Source: Bin55 sp965220235
GTDB taxonomy: Bacteria > Pseudomonadota > Gammaproteobacteria > Pseudomonadales > Azotimanducaceae
NCBI GenBank assembly: GCA_965220235.1
Contig: OZ244815.1
Location: 248,001-312,000 of the forward strand
Length of the DNA stretch: 64,000 nucleotides
Reading direction: 5' to 3'
The position numbers were made by a program, and so were the translations under genes. Each line of letters opens with the position of its first letter. Position 1 is the stretch's first letter. This document shows positions 39,597-49,232 of the stretch, in pieces. A model generated the notes under the pieces. The model saw only the letters and a program-made list of their open reading frames with translations, did not search any database and had not been told where the DNA came from.

Positions 39597-40289
39597 GTGA
39601 TTCAGCTCTACCAGTTTTCGACGTCTCCTTTTGCGGAGAAGGTTCGGCGCGTGCTTCACTACAAAGGTCTTTCTTACTCGATCCACGAGGTCGATCGGCG
39701 GAAAGCTCGAGAAGGTGGCTACTCAGATGTGTCGCCCACAGGAAAATTCCCAACGATTCAAGACGGTGATGCGATCATCTGGGATTCGACAGACATTATT
39801 TTCTATTTGGAACGGCAGTACAGCGAGAATCCCTTGGTACCGACCGATCCTCGAGCGGCTGCGGAAGCGCATGCGATTGAAGAGTGGGCTGACGAATCGC
39901 TTTATTTCTATGAGATGACAATGCGCTTGACGTGGGAACACAATCTCGATGCAGCGCTAGATGAGTTTGCAGAGACAATGCCTAATGTGCCTAAAGAGCA
40001 ATTACGACCGTTAATTCTTCAATCAGCAGCCGAACTGACATCAACCCAAGGGGTCGGTCGCAAACCCCGCGATCAAGTCGTAGCCGACGTTGAACGGCAC
40101 TTTGAGCATCTTGAGGGCTTGCTTACGGGCCGAGATTGGTTGGTTGACCAGCGTATCAGCTATGCTGACCTGGCGGTTGTATCACAAGTCAACGCCATGT
40201 TATACGCGGTCGAAGCACGATCCGCCCTGGAAAATAAGCGACACATCCAACCGTGGATAGACAGGGTTAATTCAGCCGCAAAACCATAG
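39597..40289 (+). CDS. glutathione S-transferase
   Basis: 230 aa from GTG 39597, 24 bp after the SDR. N-terminal thioredoxin fold YQFSTSPFAEKVRRVLHYKG with an SPFAEKV catalytic start, cis-Pro in TGKFPTI, and WDSTDIIFYLE (glutathione contact). The C-terminal all-helical domain contains RDWLVDQRISYADLAVVSQV, the conserved Asp capping motif. Likely conjugates or isomerises an electrophilic intermediate, such as an epoxide or unsaturated ketone generated by the adjacent P450. The combination of GST, SDR and class III CoA-transferase recalls isoprene-degradation clusters, but the diiron monooxygenase is absent. Confidence 0.87.
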   Translation: MIQLYQFSTSPFAEKVRRVLHYKGLSYSIHEVDRRKAREGGYSDVSPTGKFPTIQDGDAIIWDSTDIIFYLERQYSENPLVPTDPRAAAEAHAIEEWADESLYFYEMTMRLTWEHNLDAALDEFAETMPNVPKEQLRPLILQSAAELTSTQGVGRKPRDQVVADVERHFEHLEGLLTGRDWLVDQRISYADLAVVSQVNAMLYAVEARSALENKRHIQPWIDRVNSAAKP

Positions 40290-40297
40290 GAGGGTTA

Positions 40298-41557
40298 ATG
40301 ATGCTCGAGCTGTCTCCGACCACCAACTTGCTTGACCCCGAGCTGGTGAGCGCGAACTTAGGACCACCACATCAGCTGTTTGATGTCTGGCGCAATGCTG
40401 ACGAATTGCATTGGAATCCCCCCACCGAATCCTATAAGTCGCCGATGATCGGCGCGACGATGGATCAGGGATTTTGGGTGCTTACTCGACACGAAGATGT
40501 CGTCGAGGTTTCTCGCGACCAAGAGCTTTTTTCGTCGTTCGATGGCGGTCCAGTCCTTTGGGATTGGGAACCAAATCAACTTGCGCGACAACGAGCGAAT
40601 CTGATGGGTATGAAACCCGCAGATCATCTCGCAATGAAAAAGATGGTTTCACCACCATTTGGCGCCCGTGAGCTCTCGGATTTCTATCCAGATGTGCAGC
40701 GAGTTGCAACTGAGATTATCGATTCGGTTGCAAAAAGAGGTGCGTGTGAATTTGTCTTTGATGTTGCATCGAAATTACCTGTTTACACGTTTTGTCGGCT
40801 GTTGGGCGTACCCGATGACTTGCGTGATACTGTCTTTAGGTTAGGTAATGCGATTGCGGATACTGAAAACCCAACTTACACTGACGAAAACGAAGAACAC
40901 AATCGTCTCACAGCGTTGTTTGAAGTGGCAGCGCAGGTTGCGGAGCAGAAGCTTGCTAAGCCAGATAGTTCCGCTATGAGTCGATTGGTGCATGGGGATG
41001 TCGATGGCGAAAAACTCGATTCGGTCAGTATCTATATGTTTTTCGTCACGCTCTCGATTGCTGGTCACGAAACGACTCGTAGTACAGCGGCACATTTCAT
41101 TCGGCTTATGAGTGAGTATCCAGAGCAATACGAGCTCATCAAGAGCGATGTTGAGAAGTACCTCCCGAACGCGATCGAAGAGGTATTGCGCTACTCGCCA
41201 CCGGTCATGAAATTTCGTCGCACAGTTACAGAGGATACGACGCTACGAGATCATGTGCTAAAGGCTGGCGATAAGATCTATCTTTCCTATCCCGCCGCTA
41301 ATCGTGATCCATCCGTGTTTTCGAATCCACATAAATTCGACATCACAAGGAGCAATGCGAATAAGCACTTAGCGTTCGGGATCGGACCGCACTTCTGTAT
41401 GGGAGCGAGATTGGCACGTTACCAATTAGAAGCGTTACTTACGCAAGTCATCGAGAGAATCCCGGACATCCAGGTTACGGGCGATATCGAGATGCTGAAG
41501 AGTATCTGGTTCAACGCCGTTCTACGCATGCCCGTGTCGTTTTCGCCTGAAACGTAG
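40298..41557 (+). CDS. cytochrome P450
   Basis: 419 aa soluble bacterial P450. ATG 40298 is preceded by a strong AGGAGGG ribosome site that overlaps the GST end. I-helix oxygen-activation motif AGHETTRS, K-helix EEVLRYSPP (ExxR), and heme-thiolate loop AFGIGPHFCMGARLARYQ. It lacks a membrane anchor, so it needs a separate ferredoxin/reductase, none of which lies in this window. Weakly resembles sterol/terpenoid side-chain hydroxylases of the CYP125/142 kind in the heme loop region. Probably performs the first oxidation in the pathway encoded by the operon; last gene of the operon. Confidence 0.93.
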   Translation: MMLELSPTTNLLDPELVSANLGPPHQLFDVWRNADELHWNPPTESYKSPMIGATMDQGFWVLTRHEDVVEVSRDQELFSSFDGGPVLWDWEPNQLARQRANLMGMKPADHLAMKKMVSPPFGARELSDFYPDVQRVATEIIDSVAKRGACEFVFDVASKLPVYTFCRLLGVPDDLRDTVFRLGNAIADTENPTYTDENEEHNRLTALFEVAAQVAEQKLAKPDSSAMSRLVHGDVDGEKLDSVSIYMFFVTLSIAGHETTRSTAAHFIRLMSEYPEQYELIKSDVEKYLPNAIEEVLRYSPPVMKFRRTVTEDTTLRDHVLKAGDKIYLSYPAANRDPSVFSNPHKFDITRSNANKHLAFGIGPHFCMGARLARYQLEALLTQVIERIPDIQVTGDIEMLKSIWFNAVLRMPVSFSPET

Positions 41558-42122
41558 ATTTAAACAGGCTAAGTAACTGCGCCTAGGTCGCGACAGAAAT
41601 TGCCTTGCACGATGGGTACGTCATGTTCTCAAATGCGCGAGAATGAGGACTAACGTCTAACTGGGTACGGGCGCTATAGCGCCCGCCAAGTCAAATTGAA
41701 CTGAAGGGTCTTGTGACGCCCTCACTGGTAGCATCATTGAGGAATACGATGTTGACACAGCTTGTCGTCGCAAATACGTGCACAAGCTTTTGTAGCCGAC
41801 CGCAACATGTCGTACTGCATCGCCACGAACAACTACTGCGCGATCAAACCGCAAGTGTATTAGAGTTGCCTATCGAGAAAAGACCTCGTCGGTGGATCGC
41901 ACAGCTCCATCGCACGTAACGGTCCTTTAAACGCGTTTTCCGAGTTCTGCTTCGCACAATGGCGGGTCACCACGGTGGCCAATGATGCCCGGCGACTCTC
42001 GGTCGCGATCAAGGTGGATGTCGGAAACAGTTCGCCGTCACCGTACGGGTACAGATAACGAAGTCTTCAAATTTCAGCAGCATGATGTTGATACCCTTGC
42101 GAGCTTCGAGTCGGGAGCGCTC
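41558..42122 (+). other. intergenic region between P450 and autotransporter genes
   Basis: 565 bp between convergent genes. Short frames (41713-41919 plus, 41657-41854 minus) show no family. 41930-42060 has a more GC-rich, protein-like look but no recognisable motif. No clear terminator hairpin after the P450 stop. Confidence 0.4.
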
Positions 42123-45100
42123 CTAAATCCTCTTTTCTACTCGACCGATTAATCCGAAGATCGGTTTTCCTTGATGTTTCGAATTCCGAAACACGTCTAT
42201 TCGAAAGACTGATTGCGACTTTGTGTCCCGACCAATATTCCAGTTTGTACCAAGTGTCAGTACGTTTTCATAGGCGTCTAATCGCTGCCACCTTAAACTC
42301 GGTCTGAACAGCGTTGTTTCATTATTCATCCAAATCCCATAACCGATTTCTCCTTCGACCGAGCGAAGGGGGTCAGAATCGATGGTCGCGAGAGCGCTCA
42401 CCTGATTTGGAGCGCCAAAGTGGTTATCGAAAACCAGTGCCGAACCTTCGTGCCACCTGGGAGTGACTGCAATCGTTAAACCCGACCCGTCGGCACTAGC
42501 CTTGTATCGAAATCTTGCGCTCAACGACGATTTCTGCGCATCGGTATCACCGCTCCTCGTCGATGTGCGTCCATCGAGCATAAAGTCCAAGTGCTCGCCT
42601 ACATAGTTCAAATTTGCACCTAATTCAAATCCTGTTCGCGATGTGTCGTCATCTGCACCAGCTGCAAGACGGACATCCGCTGCGGTGACCAACGATCCGC
42701 CTTCGACTTGGTGATTGAAAGAAACGCTACCACCGATGCTAGATCTAGAACTCGTGAGTTCTCGGTTCGCCAGGACTCCGACGTCACCTTCGGTTGTAAC
42801 CGTTGCTACGCCTGCGTCTCCGACGATAGCTACATCGAGGGACGCACGTCGAATTACGACGTAGTCAAAGCCACCTGCGAATAAACTAAGATCTGCATCT
42901 GACCCAGACTCTGATCCGTTCGCGTGTCTGCGGTCGATTTCCGCATTGCCCGATCCGAAACCGCCGACCAGAAACATCGAAAAACGATGTCCGTCTCCGG
43001 CTTGTAGGTATGGATAGATACCCGTGAACGAGGAGTCTATCTCCCCGTTGCCGTCGGCGTCCGCACTAGTGAACTCGTAGTCAGTCGAGCCTTCGTGTGA
43101 TGCGATCGCAAAACCTGCGAACGTGTTCTGATTAATCGAAAAGTCCGCACCTAGATAAAGGCTCGAGAGTGAACCGTCTATTCTGTTGTTAGTGCTATCG
43201 CTTGAATAGTTCTGCAGATCGACTGCGCCCCACAGGCTCCACTTAGTTGCGGTGTGCGTGAAATTCAATGGAACAAACTCGCTACCAAATGCGTTATTTG
43301 ACTTTAGGACCGCAGACGGGACATCAAACGCCTTGAGGTCAGTGAGAAGATCGGTCTGGTTATCGCTGTGAACATGCGTGCGATCTTTGCCGAATCCCGA
43401 TCTAGAAGTGAGCCTGAGCGACGATCCGCCATCGCCATTCGACGCTTCGTGAAGATTCGACCGTTTCTTGAATACACTCATCGCGCTAGAGAGAACCGCG
43501 CCGGTACTAAAAGCGAGTGCCGCATCGATTTGCTCGTTTTCGACAGCATCGGTTATGACTCTGACCGAGAATGTAATCTGAACCGAATCAGTGACATTCA
43601 TAGCGTTCAACGTTACGTTCGTCTGTCCCTCGATTCGCGGCGTTAGCATCACCATACCGGTAGTCGACACTGACGCGGTCACGACGTTGGAATCTGCAAC
43701 ATCAACCTGCCACGAATCGACTTTCCCTTCAATAACCGTGCGAGCATTAACCGTTTCTGTTCCGCCACCGACAAGCAACCCGACGATTGGGATCGTGTCG
43801 GTAACTTCAGGCGCGGCAGGGTGAACCAAGATAGTGAAGGAGAGAGACACGCTATCGCGGTCTACGTCCGTGACAGTCCAGCTATAACTAGCGGTAGAGG
43901 TTTCGACCGTCGGCGTTCCGCTGATGAGATTGGTGCTCGCGTCCAAACTCAAGCCGCTCGGCAGATCCGGCATCAATTCATAGCTGAGATCGCCATTGCC
44001 ACCGGTTGCTACGGGTAACGTAAATGAATCGATTGGTGTTCCGACGATGAACACTTTATCCGGCACTTGCTCGCTGAAAGAAGGTTGGGTATCGAGGATA
44101 ACGGCTAGATAGAAACTCAATGAATTTGCATCGCCGTCCTGATCCTGGACCGACCATGTGAATTGAGTTCTTTGCAGAGGTTCAACCGGCGTTCCACTAA
44201 TCTCATAGGAGTTTTCGTCTAGCTCAAGGCCATCAGGCAACATGGGAGTTAGGTCGTAATTCAATAGTCCATTGCCGCTTGTTGCGGAAGGTAGCGTGAA
44301 AGGTTCGATGGCTGAATCAGTGATGAATTCACGTTCTAGGAGACTCGTGTCTGACGGAAAGGAGGGCATTAAGTCCTCAAGCACGGTAACGTAGAACGTG
44401 AAGGCGCTGCTGTCCCCGTCTTCGTCGGTCGCCATCCAATGGAAACTCCTGCGGCTCTGAGGCTCTGTGGGCGTACCGCTTATTTCGAACGAGTCCATAT
44501 CTAAAACGAGACCCATGGGTAATTCAGTGACTAATTCGTGGTTAAGTTGACCATTGCCGCTTATAGCACGAGGTAATAAAAACGGCTTGATCGGAGAATC
44601 CTGAGTGAAGGTGTGGTCAATGCTCCCACTAGTAACATCGAACTCGGGTTGGAAGTCTTGTAAGACCGTCATCGAGAAGGTCAGCGATACGGTCGCGTTT
44701 CCTTCGTCGGTAACCTTCCATGTGAAATCTGTCATGTTTAGGACTGCAGTGGGCGTGCCAGTTATTTGCCGCGCTTCAAGATCCAAGGTCAGTCCGGTCG
44801 GAAGTTCGGGCGTTAACGAATAGGTTAGTGCACCGTCCCCACCTCGTACGGCTGGCAATTCAACGGTTTCAATAGCGTCATTCTGTAGAAGAACTTGATC
44901 CGCTATCGATGCCGAACTCGGAAATTGCAATGGCAAGCGTGGTAGGACCATGATCGTAAACGACAACCTGACGACATCACCGTCTGCATCGGTGACCGAC
45001 CACGTATAGGTAGTCATGTCAAAGACTTCTATTGGTGTGCCGGAAATACTCCTTGTCGTCGTATCGAATTGAAGACCCGGTGGCAATGTCGGTGCAAGGG

Positions 45101-47294
45101 CGTATCGAAGCGGCGCGTCTCCACCCATGGCGGATGGCAGCGAGATCGCCTCAACAAGCTGATTCATCATCAAGATTTGGTCGTCAATGTCGGTGTTATC
45201 GAAGCTGGGCATTGTGTCTTGTCGACCCGAAGTCTTGATGTCACTGTTCTGACGCAGTGATCCGTTCGCTCCCGGTGAGGGTAGCGTGACATCCGCGGAT
45301 TGGCCAGCCATTCCGATGATTGATCCATCAGCTAGATTGAGCGCTTGCGCGCTGACGTAGCCGAGATCCGATGAAGCATCGCCGGAAACCAGGGAATAGG
45401 AGAAAACCAGTATCCTTGAGTCGCTCCCGCGATCGTACGGTGCACTACGTGTAGCTCCCTCGAATTGCAGATCTAGCGTAGGAGTTCCGGTGACGGTCAC
45501 GGTTTGCGTGAAAGTCACGCCGATTTCGATTGTGTCCCCTATGTGGTACAAACCATCGACAGTAATTGCAGACACGTCATTAACGATGGGTGGTGTGGTG
45601 TCGACTTCTCGCCCCGAAGTCTCGATGTCACTGTTTTGGCGTAGCGACCCACGCGTTCCTGGTGAAGGTAACGTGATATCCGCGGGCTGACCGCCAGATC
45701 CGATGATCGATCCACCTGCCAGGCTGAGTGCCTGCGAACTGGTGTATCCGAGATCTGATGTGGCATCGCCCGCTACTAAAGCGTACGAGAACACCAATGT
45801 GCTCGAATGACTGCCGCGATCGTAGTTTGCGCTACGCGTAATGTCGTCGAATCGAAGCGTTAGAGTCGGTTCACCCGTAACGGTCACGGACTCTGAAAAC
45901 GAAACTCCGATTTCGATTGTTTCTCCTGCGTGATACGAACCGTCGGGTGTAATCGCGGATACGCTATTGACAACTGGTCTGATGGGTGCTTCGTCTGGTT
46001 GGTATTCAATTGACGTTTCGTGTGCACTCGAAAGGTTCCCCGCTAAATCGCTGCCTGCGCCTGCAGGAATCGTGAGCGATATAGTGCTTGACTTCAACGG
46101 GTCATTTGGCGTGACCGAAACTTGGTAGTTTGAACGGCTGCCCGTCGGCGTAGACACTGCTGCATCGTCTGACGATACGTCGCTTGCGTCCGTAAAGGAA
46201 TTGAGCTGTAGATCTTCGTTAAACGTGATAGTAACTGTGAAAGGCGACGCCTCTGCACGAGTCGGTAAGACCGAACTCACGCTTGGTGCATTGTTGTCGA
46301 TCGTGTAACCGTCAGCGTTCGAAGGTAACGTCGTACTAAGACCGACCTCGGCACTGTTGGTGATATTTTGGGAACTCGATAACCCCAGCGAAATGACGCC
46401 GTTGAAATTCGCTAGATTACCGCCGCTAACAACAAGTCGATACTGCGTTGTCGAGCCAGACACAAGTGAAACAGAGGTGACGGTCGCTGTTGCACCATTA
46501 ACTACAAAATCGTTCGTGGATACGTGTTGAACAGCTTCGCTGAAAGTGACGATCCAGGTAACAGAGTCTGCATTCGTTCGCTCACTCGTGTTGGACGGCC
46601 GCTGAATCGAGGTAATTGAAGGGGCTGGAGGTGGGGGAGGAACGTTTCGGCGTGTGAAAGAGATCGTCGCCATCGGTTCGTTGGAGAACTTGCCGACGCC
46701 TCGAAGACTCGTGATCACACCGCGAGGCGAGGTCGCGGGATTACTCAGAGTAAATTCGGTGCCGTCTTCCGTTCCAGCGTCGTAGGGATAAAGGTTGACG
46801 GCAACGGACGAGACCCAGTTACTATTAGTGTCCAAGAGCGAATACCCATGTAAGCCAACAAACCAATCGGGACTGGGACCGATCATCGTCGCGAGTGTGA
46901 TGAGCGGGTGCGTCTTTTTTACGGTAAGAGTGAATGTAGATGTGCCCGTACCACCGAAGGAAACGCCTGAGGTAAATGACGCGTCGGTATGAGAGCTTGC
47001 GTTTATTTCGTTGAGAAATCCACCGGTCGATCCGAGTTCTGCTAATCCTTCCAGGCCGGATGTTGCGGTGCCGCCGGGCTCCCAAAAACTCACGGACGAG
47101 TTATGTTTGCCTCCTGCGATGGTAGTGAAATGAGCGCTTCCCACCACTCCGCCGGGCGTGCTTGAGAGCGTCCAATTTCCTGTGAACTTCACGTTATATT
47201 CGGCAGTTGCTTCTGACTGGGAATACGCAGATTGCGAGGCAACAATCGCAATGATGAGCAATATCAATGGATACGGACGGTTTAGTCGGATCAT
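42123..47294 (-). CDS. spondin-N / Ig-repeat autotransporter-like surface protein
   Basis: 1723 aa. Signal peptide LILLIIAIVASQSAYSQ. Residues about 30-215 form a Spondin_N-like domain (GLEGLAELGSTGGF, MIGPSPDWFVGLHGYSLLD, YDAGTEDGTEF). Then come Ig-like modules (SVTWIVTFSEAVQHVSTNDF), two ~115-aa repeats (GDTIEIGVTF, LNLADGSIIG, GSLRQNSDI), five He_PIG-type putative Ig repeats (LPPGLQFDTTTRSISGTP; LPSGLSLDASTNLISGTP), and one further Ig-like module. The last ~340 residues are an outer-membrane beta-barrel (TKWSLWGAVDLQNYSSD, LSSLYLGADFSINQNTFAG). Likely an adhesin secreted through its own barrel. It ends VEKRI rather than in an aromatic residue, which is unusual for a Bam substrate. Start ATG 47294. 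Confidence 0.87.
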   Translation of the reverse strand: MIRLNRPYPLILLIIAIVASQSAYSQSEATAEYNVKFTGNWTLSSTPGGVVGSAHFTTIAGGKHNSSVSFWEPGGTATSGLEGLAELGSTGGFLNEINASSHTDASFTSGVSFGGTGTSTFTLTVKKTHPLITLATMIGPSPDWFVGLHGYSLLDTNSNWVSSVAVNLYPYDAGTEDGTEFTLSNPATSPRGVITSLRGVGKFSNEPMATISFTRRNVPPPPPAPSITSIQRPSNTSERTNADSVTWIVTFSEAVQHVSTNDFVVNGATATVTSVSLVSGSTTQYRLVVSGGNLANFNGVISLGLSSSQNITNSAEVGLSTTLPSNADGYTIDNNAPSVSSVLPTRAEASPFTVTITFNEDLQLNSFTDASDVSSDDAAVSTPTGSRSNYQVSVTPNDPLKSSTISLTIPAGAGSDLAGNLSSAHETSIEYQPDEAPIRPVVNSVSAITPDGSYHAGETIEIGVSFSESVTVTGEPTLTLRFDDITRSANYDRGSHSSTLVFSYALVAGDATSDLGYTSSQALSLAGGSIIGSGGQPADITLPSPGTRGSLRQNSDIETSGREVDTTPPIVNDVSAITVDGLYHIGDTIEIGVTFTQTVTVTGTPTLDLQFEGATRSAPYDRGSDSRILVFSYSLVSGDASSDLGYVSAQALNLADGSIIGMAGQSADVTLPSPGANGSLRQNSDIKTSGRQDTMPSFDNTDIDDQILMMNQLVEAISLPSAMGGDAPLRYALAPTLPPGLQFDTTTRSISGTPIEVFDMTTYTWSVTDADGDVVRLSFTIMVLPRLPLQFPSSASIADQVLLQNDAIETVELPAVRGGDGALTYSLTPELPTGLTLDLEARQITGTPTAVLNMTDFTWKVTDEGNATVSLTFSMTVLQDFQPEFDVTSGSIDHTFTQDSPIKPFLLPRAISGNGQLNHELVTELPMGLVLDMDSFEISGTPTEPQSRRSFHWMATDEDGDSSAFTFYVTVLEDLMPSFPSDTSLLEREFITDSAIEPFTLPSATSGNGLLNYDLTPMLPDGLELDENSYEISGTPVEPLQRTQFTWSVQDQDGDANSLSFYLAVILDTQPSFSEQVPDKVFIVGTPIDSFTLPVATGGNGDLSYELMPDLPSGLSLDASTNLISGTPTVETSTASYSWTVTDVDRDSVSLSFTILVHPAAPEVTDTIPIVGLLVGGGTETVNARTVIEGKVDSWQVDVADSNVVTASVSTTGMVMLTPRIEGQTNVTLNAMNVTDSVQITFSVRVITDAVENEQIDAALAFSTGAVLSSAMSVFKKRSNLHEASNGDGGSSLRLTSRSGFGKDRTHVHSDNQTDLLTDLKAFDVPSAVLKSNNAFGSEFVPLNFTHTATKWSLWGAVDLQNYSSDSTNNRIDGSLSSLYLGADFSINQNTFAGFAIASHEGSTDYEFTSADADGNGEIDSSFTGIYPYLQAGDGHRFSMFLVGGFGSGNAEIDRRHANGSESGSDADLSLFAGGFDYVVIRRASLDVAIVGDAGVATVTTEGDVGVLANRELTSSRSSIGGSVSFNHQVEGGSLVTAADVRLAAGADDDTSRTGFELGANLNYVGEHLDFMLDGRTSTRSGDTDAQKSSLSARFRYKASADGSGLTIAVTPRWHEGSALVFDNHFGAPNQVSALATIDSDPLRSVEGEIGYGIWMNNETTLFRPSLRWQRLDAYENVLTLGTNWNIGRDTKSQSVFRIDVFRNSKHQGKPIFGLIGRVEKRI

Positions 47295-47399
47295 TGGAAG
47301 CCTCTCGTTTAACGCTACGATTCAGGATGACACAAACAAGATTGTTCGGTCACAGGTTACTAATTACACCCTTAACGGATGTGACAAAAATCGTGAGGT

Positions 47400-47519
47400 G
47401 ATCGATTCGAAGCATCGCCAGGATATCTAAAATCACGATGAAACGAGCCAATTACACTCGGACACACCCCCATGCCAACGAAGGTGGGGAATCAACCGTA
47501 CACGTAATTTCTGACACTC
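47400..47519 (+). repeat. 120-bp IS256-type terminal repeat, copy 2
   Basis: Same as 20688-20807 except for two substitutions. It ends exactly where the truncated ISNCY transposase begins (47520), so an IS256-type right end is fused to a foreign transposase fragment. Confidence 0.75.
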
Positions 47520-48293
47520 TCCGTCCGGCGCAAGCGCGGCTGGACGCAGAAAGCCTTGGTGCGTCCGTACCTGCGGAACTGCACCGAGTTGCTCGCGCGC
47601 ATGCAGGCCAGTCGCGACGCCTTGCCGACGACCGCGGATACCGCGGCGCTGGATGAGCGCCTCGGCCAAGCGACCCTTCTCGTGGATCAAGTCCGACGGC
47701 GGTTGCTCGACGGTGAGACGATTCCAACCGACGAAAAACTGTATTCGGTGTTTGAGCCGCACACGCGCTGGATCGCTAAGGGCAAAGCGAAAACGCCGGT
47801 CGAATTAGGGGTTCCCGCCACGATCCTGGCGGACGAACACGGCTTCGTCCTCGGCGTGGACTTGCAGTGGGACGGTGGCGACGTGACCGCGGCCGTGCCG
47901 TTGGTCGAGGCCTGTCAAGCCACCTATCCGGCGCTCGCAGCCTGTAGTTTCGACCGCGGGTTTCACAGCCCGGAGAATCGGGTGCAATTGGATGACCGCT
48001 TGACGCTCAATGCGTTGCCCAAGAAAGGCTATCACAACGCAGCCGACCAAGCGCGGGAGAACGCCCCGGCGTTCAAGGCCATGCGACGATGGCATGCCGG
48101 GGTGGAGTCCGCGATCCATCATCTGGAATGTCATGGTCTGGGACGCGTCCGCACGCATGGACGTGAGGGCTTTGAACGCACCGTGATGCTGGCGATGGTG
48201 GCGACGAACCTGCACCGTTTGGGTCTGCATCTTCGTGCCCAACACACCTCCCGTCGACGCACACCGACACGCCAACTACCCCTCGCCGCCTGA
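47520..48293 (+). pseudogene. ISNCY (ISDol1-like) transposase, N-terminally truncated
   Basis: About 257 codons open from the repeat junction: RRKRGWTQKALVRPYLRNCT, then TDEKLYSVFEPHTRWIAKGK, VELGVPATILADEHGF, LAACSFDRGFHSPENR, LNALPKKGYHNAADQA and HAGVESAIHHLECHGL. These are the DDE blocks of ISDol1-group transposases (D in SFDRGFHS, E in ESAIHHLE). The first ~200 residues are gone, replaced by the IS256-type end. The first in-frame start is GTG 47556. The IS right end is probably near 48500 (TTTTCTGCCAGACACTAG). Not mobile by itself. Confidence 0.8.
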
Positions 48294-48654
48294 CGGCTTC
48301 TGTACGCACGTTCGCGACGACGCCACCCGACGTGGCGAGGGCGGCTTACGCACGCGCCTAAAACACCATTGAAAAACGGTGCGTCGAGCGGGTCGAAACC
48401 GCCGAATCCATCGAAAAATACCGCCTCGACAACGTCACATCGACTCGATACACTTGCCCCATGAGCAAATCCTGCCAAAATCATGGTTTTCTGCCAGACA
48501 CTAGCTAAACTCCCCGTGCTAACGACCGATCTCACAAATTAACAGGGGATTAAGGAAATCAAATAGCTGGGTATCGGTTTGATATCCTTGTTCGTAAAAT
48601 ACCCGACTCTCAATCAGACCAGGACGCAGGGTCTGTTACTCTGCTTACAAGGAC

Positions 48655-48930
48655 TTGAATCTATCCGACGAACTAAGAGCTTTAGATCTGTTTCTAGAAG
48701 CCGTCGCATCAACTCTTGATTCGTTGGAAGGGCAATCAGATAACCAATCAATCCCTGGTAACGGTAAAGCAGTGGAAATACTACGTAGCCATGCGAGCGA
48801 GCTAGAATCGTCTAACGGCTCTTTAATGCCGTTCCAGCAGGAGATTATTGAGAAGACAGTAGAGCGGGTCGAGTCTCTGTACTACTCGCATAAGCACGAG
48901 AAGGAACGGAACCATATCACAGCTAAGTAA
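48655..48930 (+). CDS. small acidic helical protein, module copy A gene 1
   Basis: 91 aa from TTG 48655 (no ATG in frame upstream): LSDELRALDLFLEAVASTLD, a Ser/Asn linker, then MPFQQEIIEKTVERVESLYY and SHKHEKE. Predicted all-helical; family unknown. A homologous but broken copy lies in inverted orientation at 57756-59447. Conservation of the frame here relative to that copy supports it being real. It is followed 32 bp later by gene 2 of the module. Confidence 0.55.
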   Translation: MNLSDELRALDLFLEAVASTLDSLEGQSDNQSIPGNGKAVEILRSHASELESSNGSLMPFQQEIIEKTVERVESLYYSHKHEKERNHITAK

Positions 48931-48962
48931 TATCTACATAACCCACTAACTAGGGGACTAAC

Positions 48963-49142
48963 ATGAACGAACCAGACCCCAAGTTTCACGAAGTAGCCCG
49001 CCGAGTGCTTGAACTCAAACAACTAGATCTTGAGATCTTTTCGACTTTCAGGAAATACGACAGTGTCCAATACATTGATGTTCGGATTTACCGACCCCCA
49101 GATGGAGACGAGTTTGACGAAATCGTTAAGGAGCTGTGTTAA
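48963..49142 (+). CDS. small protein, module copy A gene 2
   Basis: 59 aa, ATG 48963 after the ribosome site AGGGGA. It begins MNEPDPKFHEVARRVLELKQ and IFSTFRKYD, matching the gene at 57539-57724 (MNETNPKFHEVAQRVLELKD). The C-terminal halves differ because copy A has extra sequence there (IYRPPDGDEFDEIVKEL). Function unknown. Convergent with the outer-membrane protein gene, as in copy B. Confidence 0.6.
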   Translation: MNEPDPKFHEVARRVLELKQLDLEIFSTFRKYDSVQYIDVRIYRPPDGDEFDEIVKELC

Positions 49143-49232
49143 TCTATGCAGTAGCGGACACGGTCCTACGGGTTCCTCTTGGTTCTACCGGTCACATCGC
49201 GCCCTACTGTGTTCGCTCTTATATCTTGCGAG

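Noticed and set aside
35543..41557. Isoprene-degradation (iso) cluster
   Set aside because: GST, SDR and a class III CoA-transferase are shared features, but the isoABCDEF diiron monooxygenase and second GST are missing and the MaoC/CitE genes do not belong to it.
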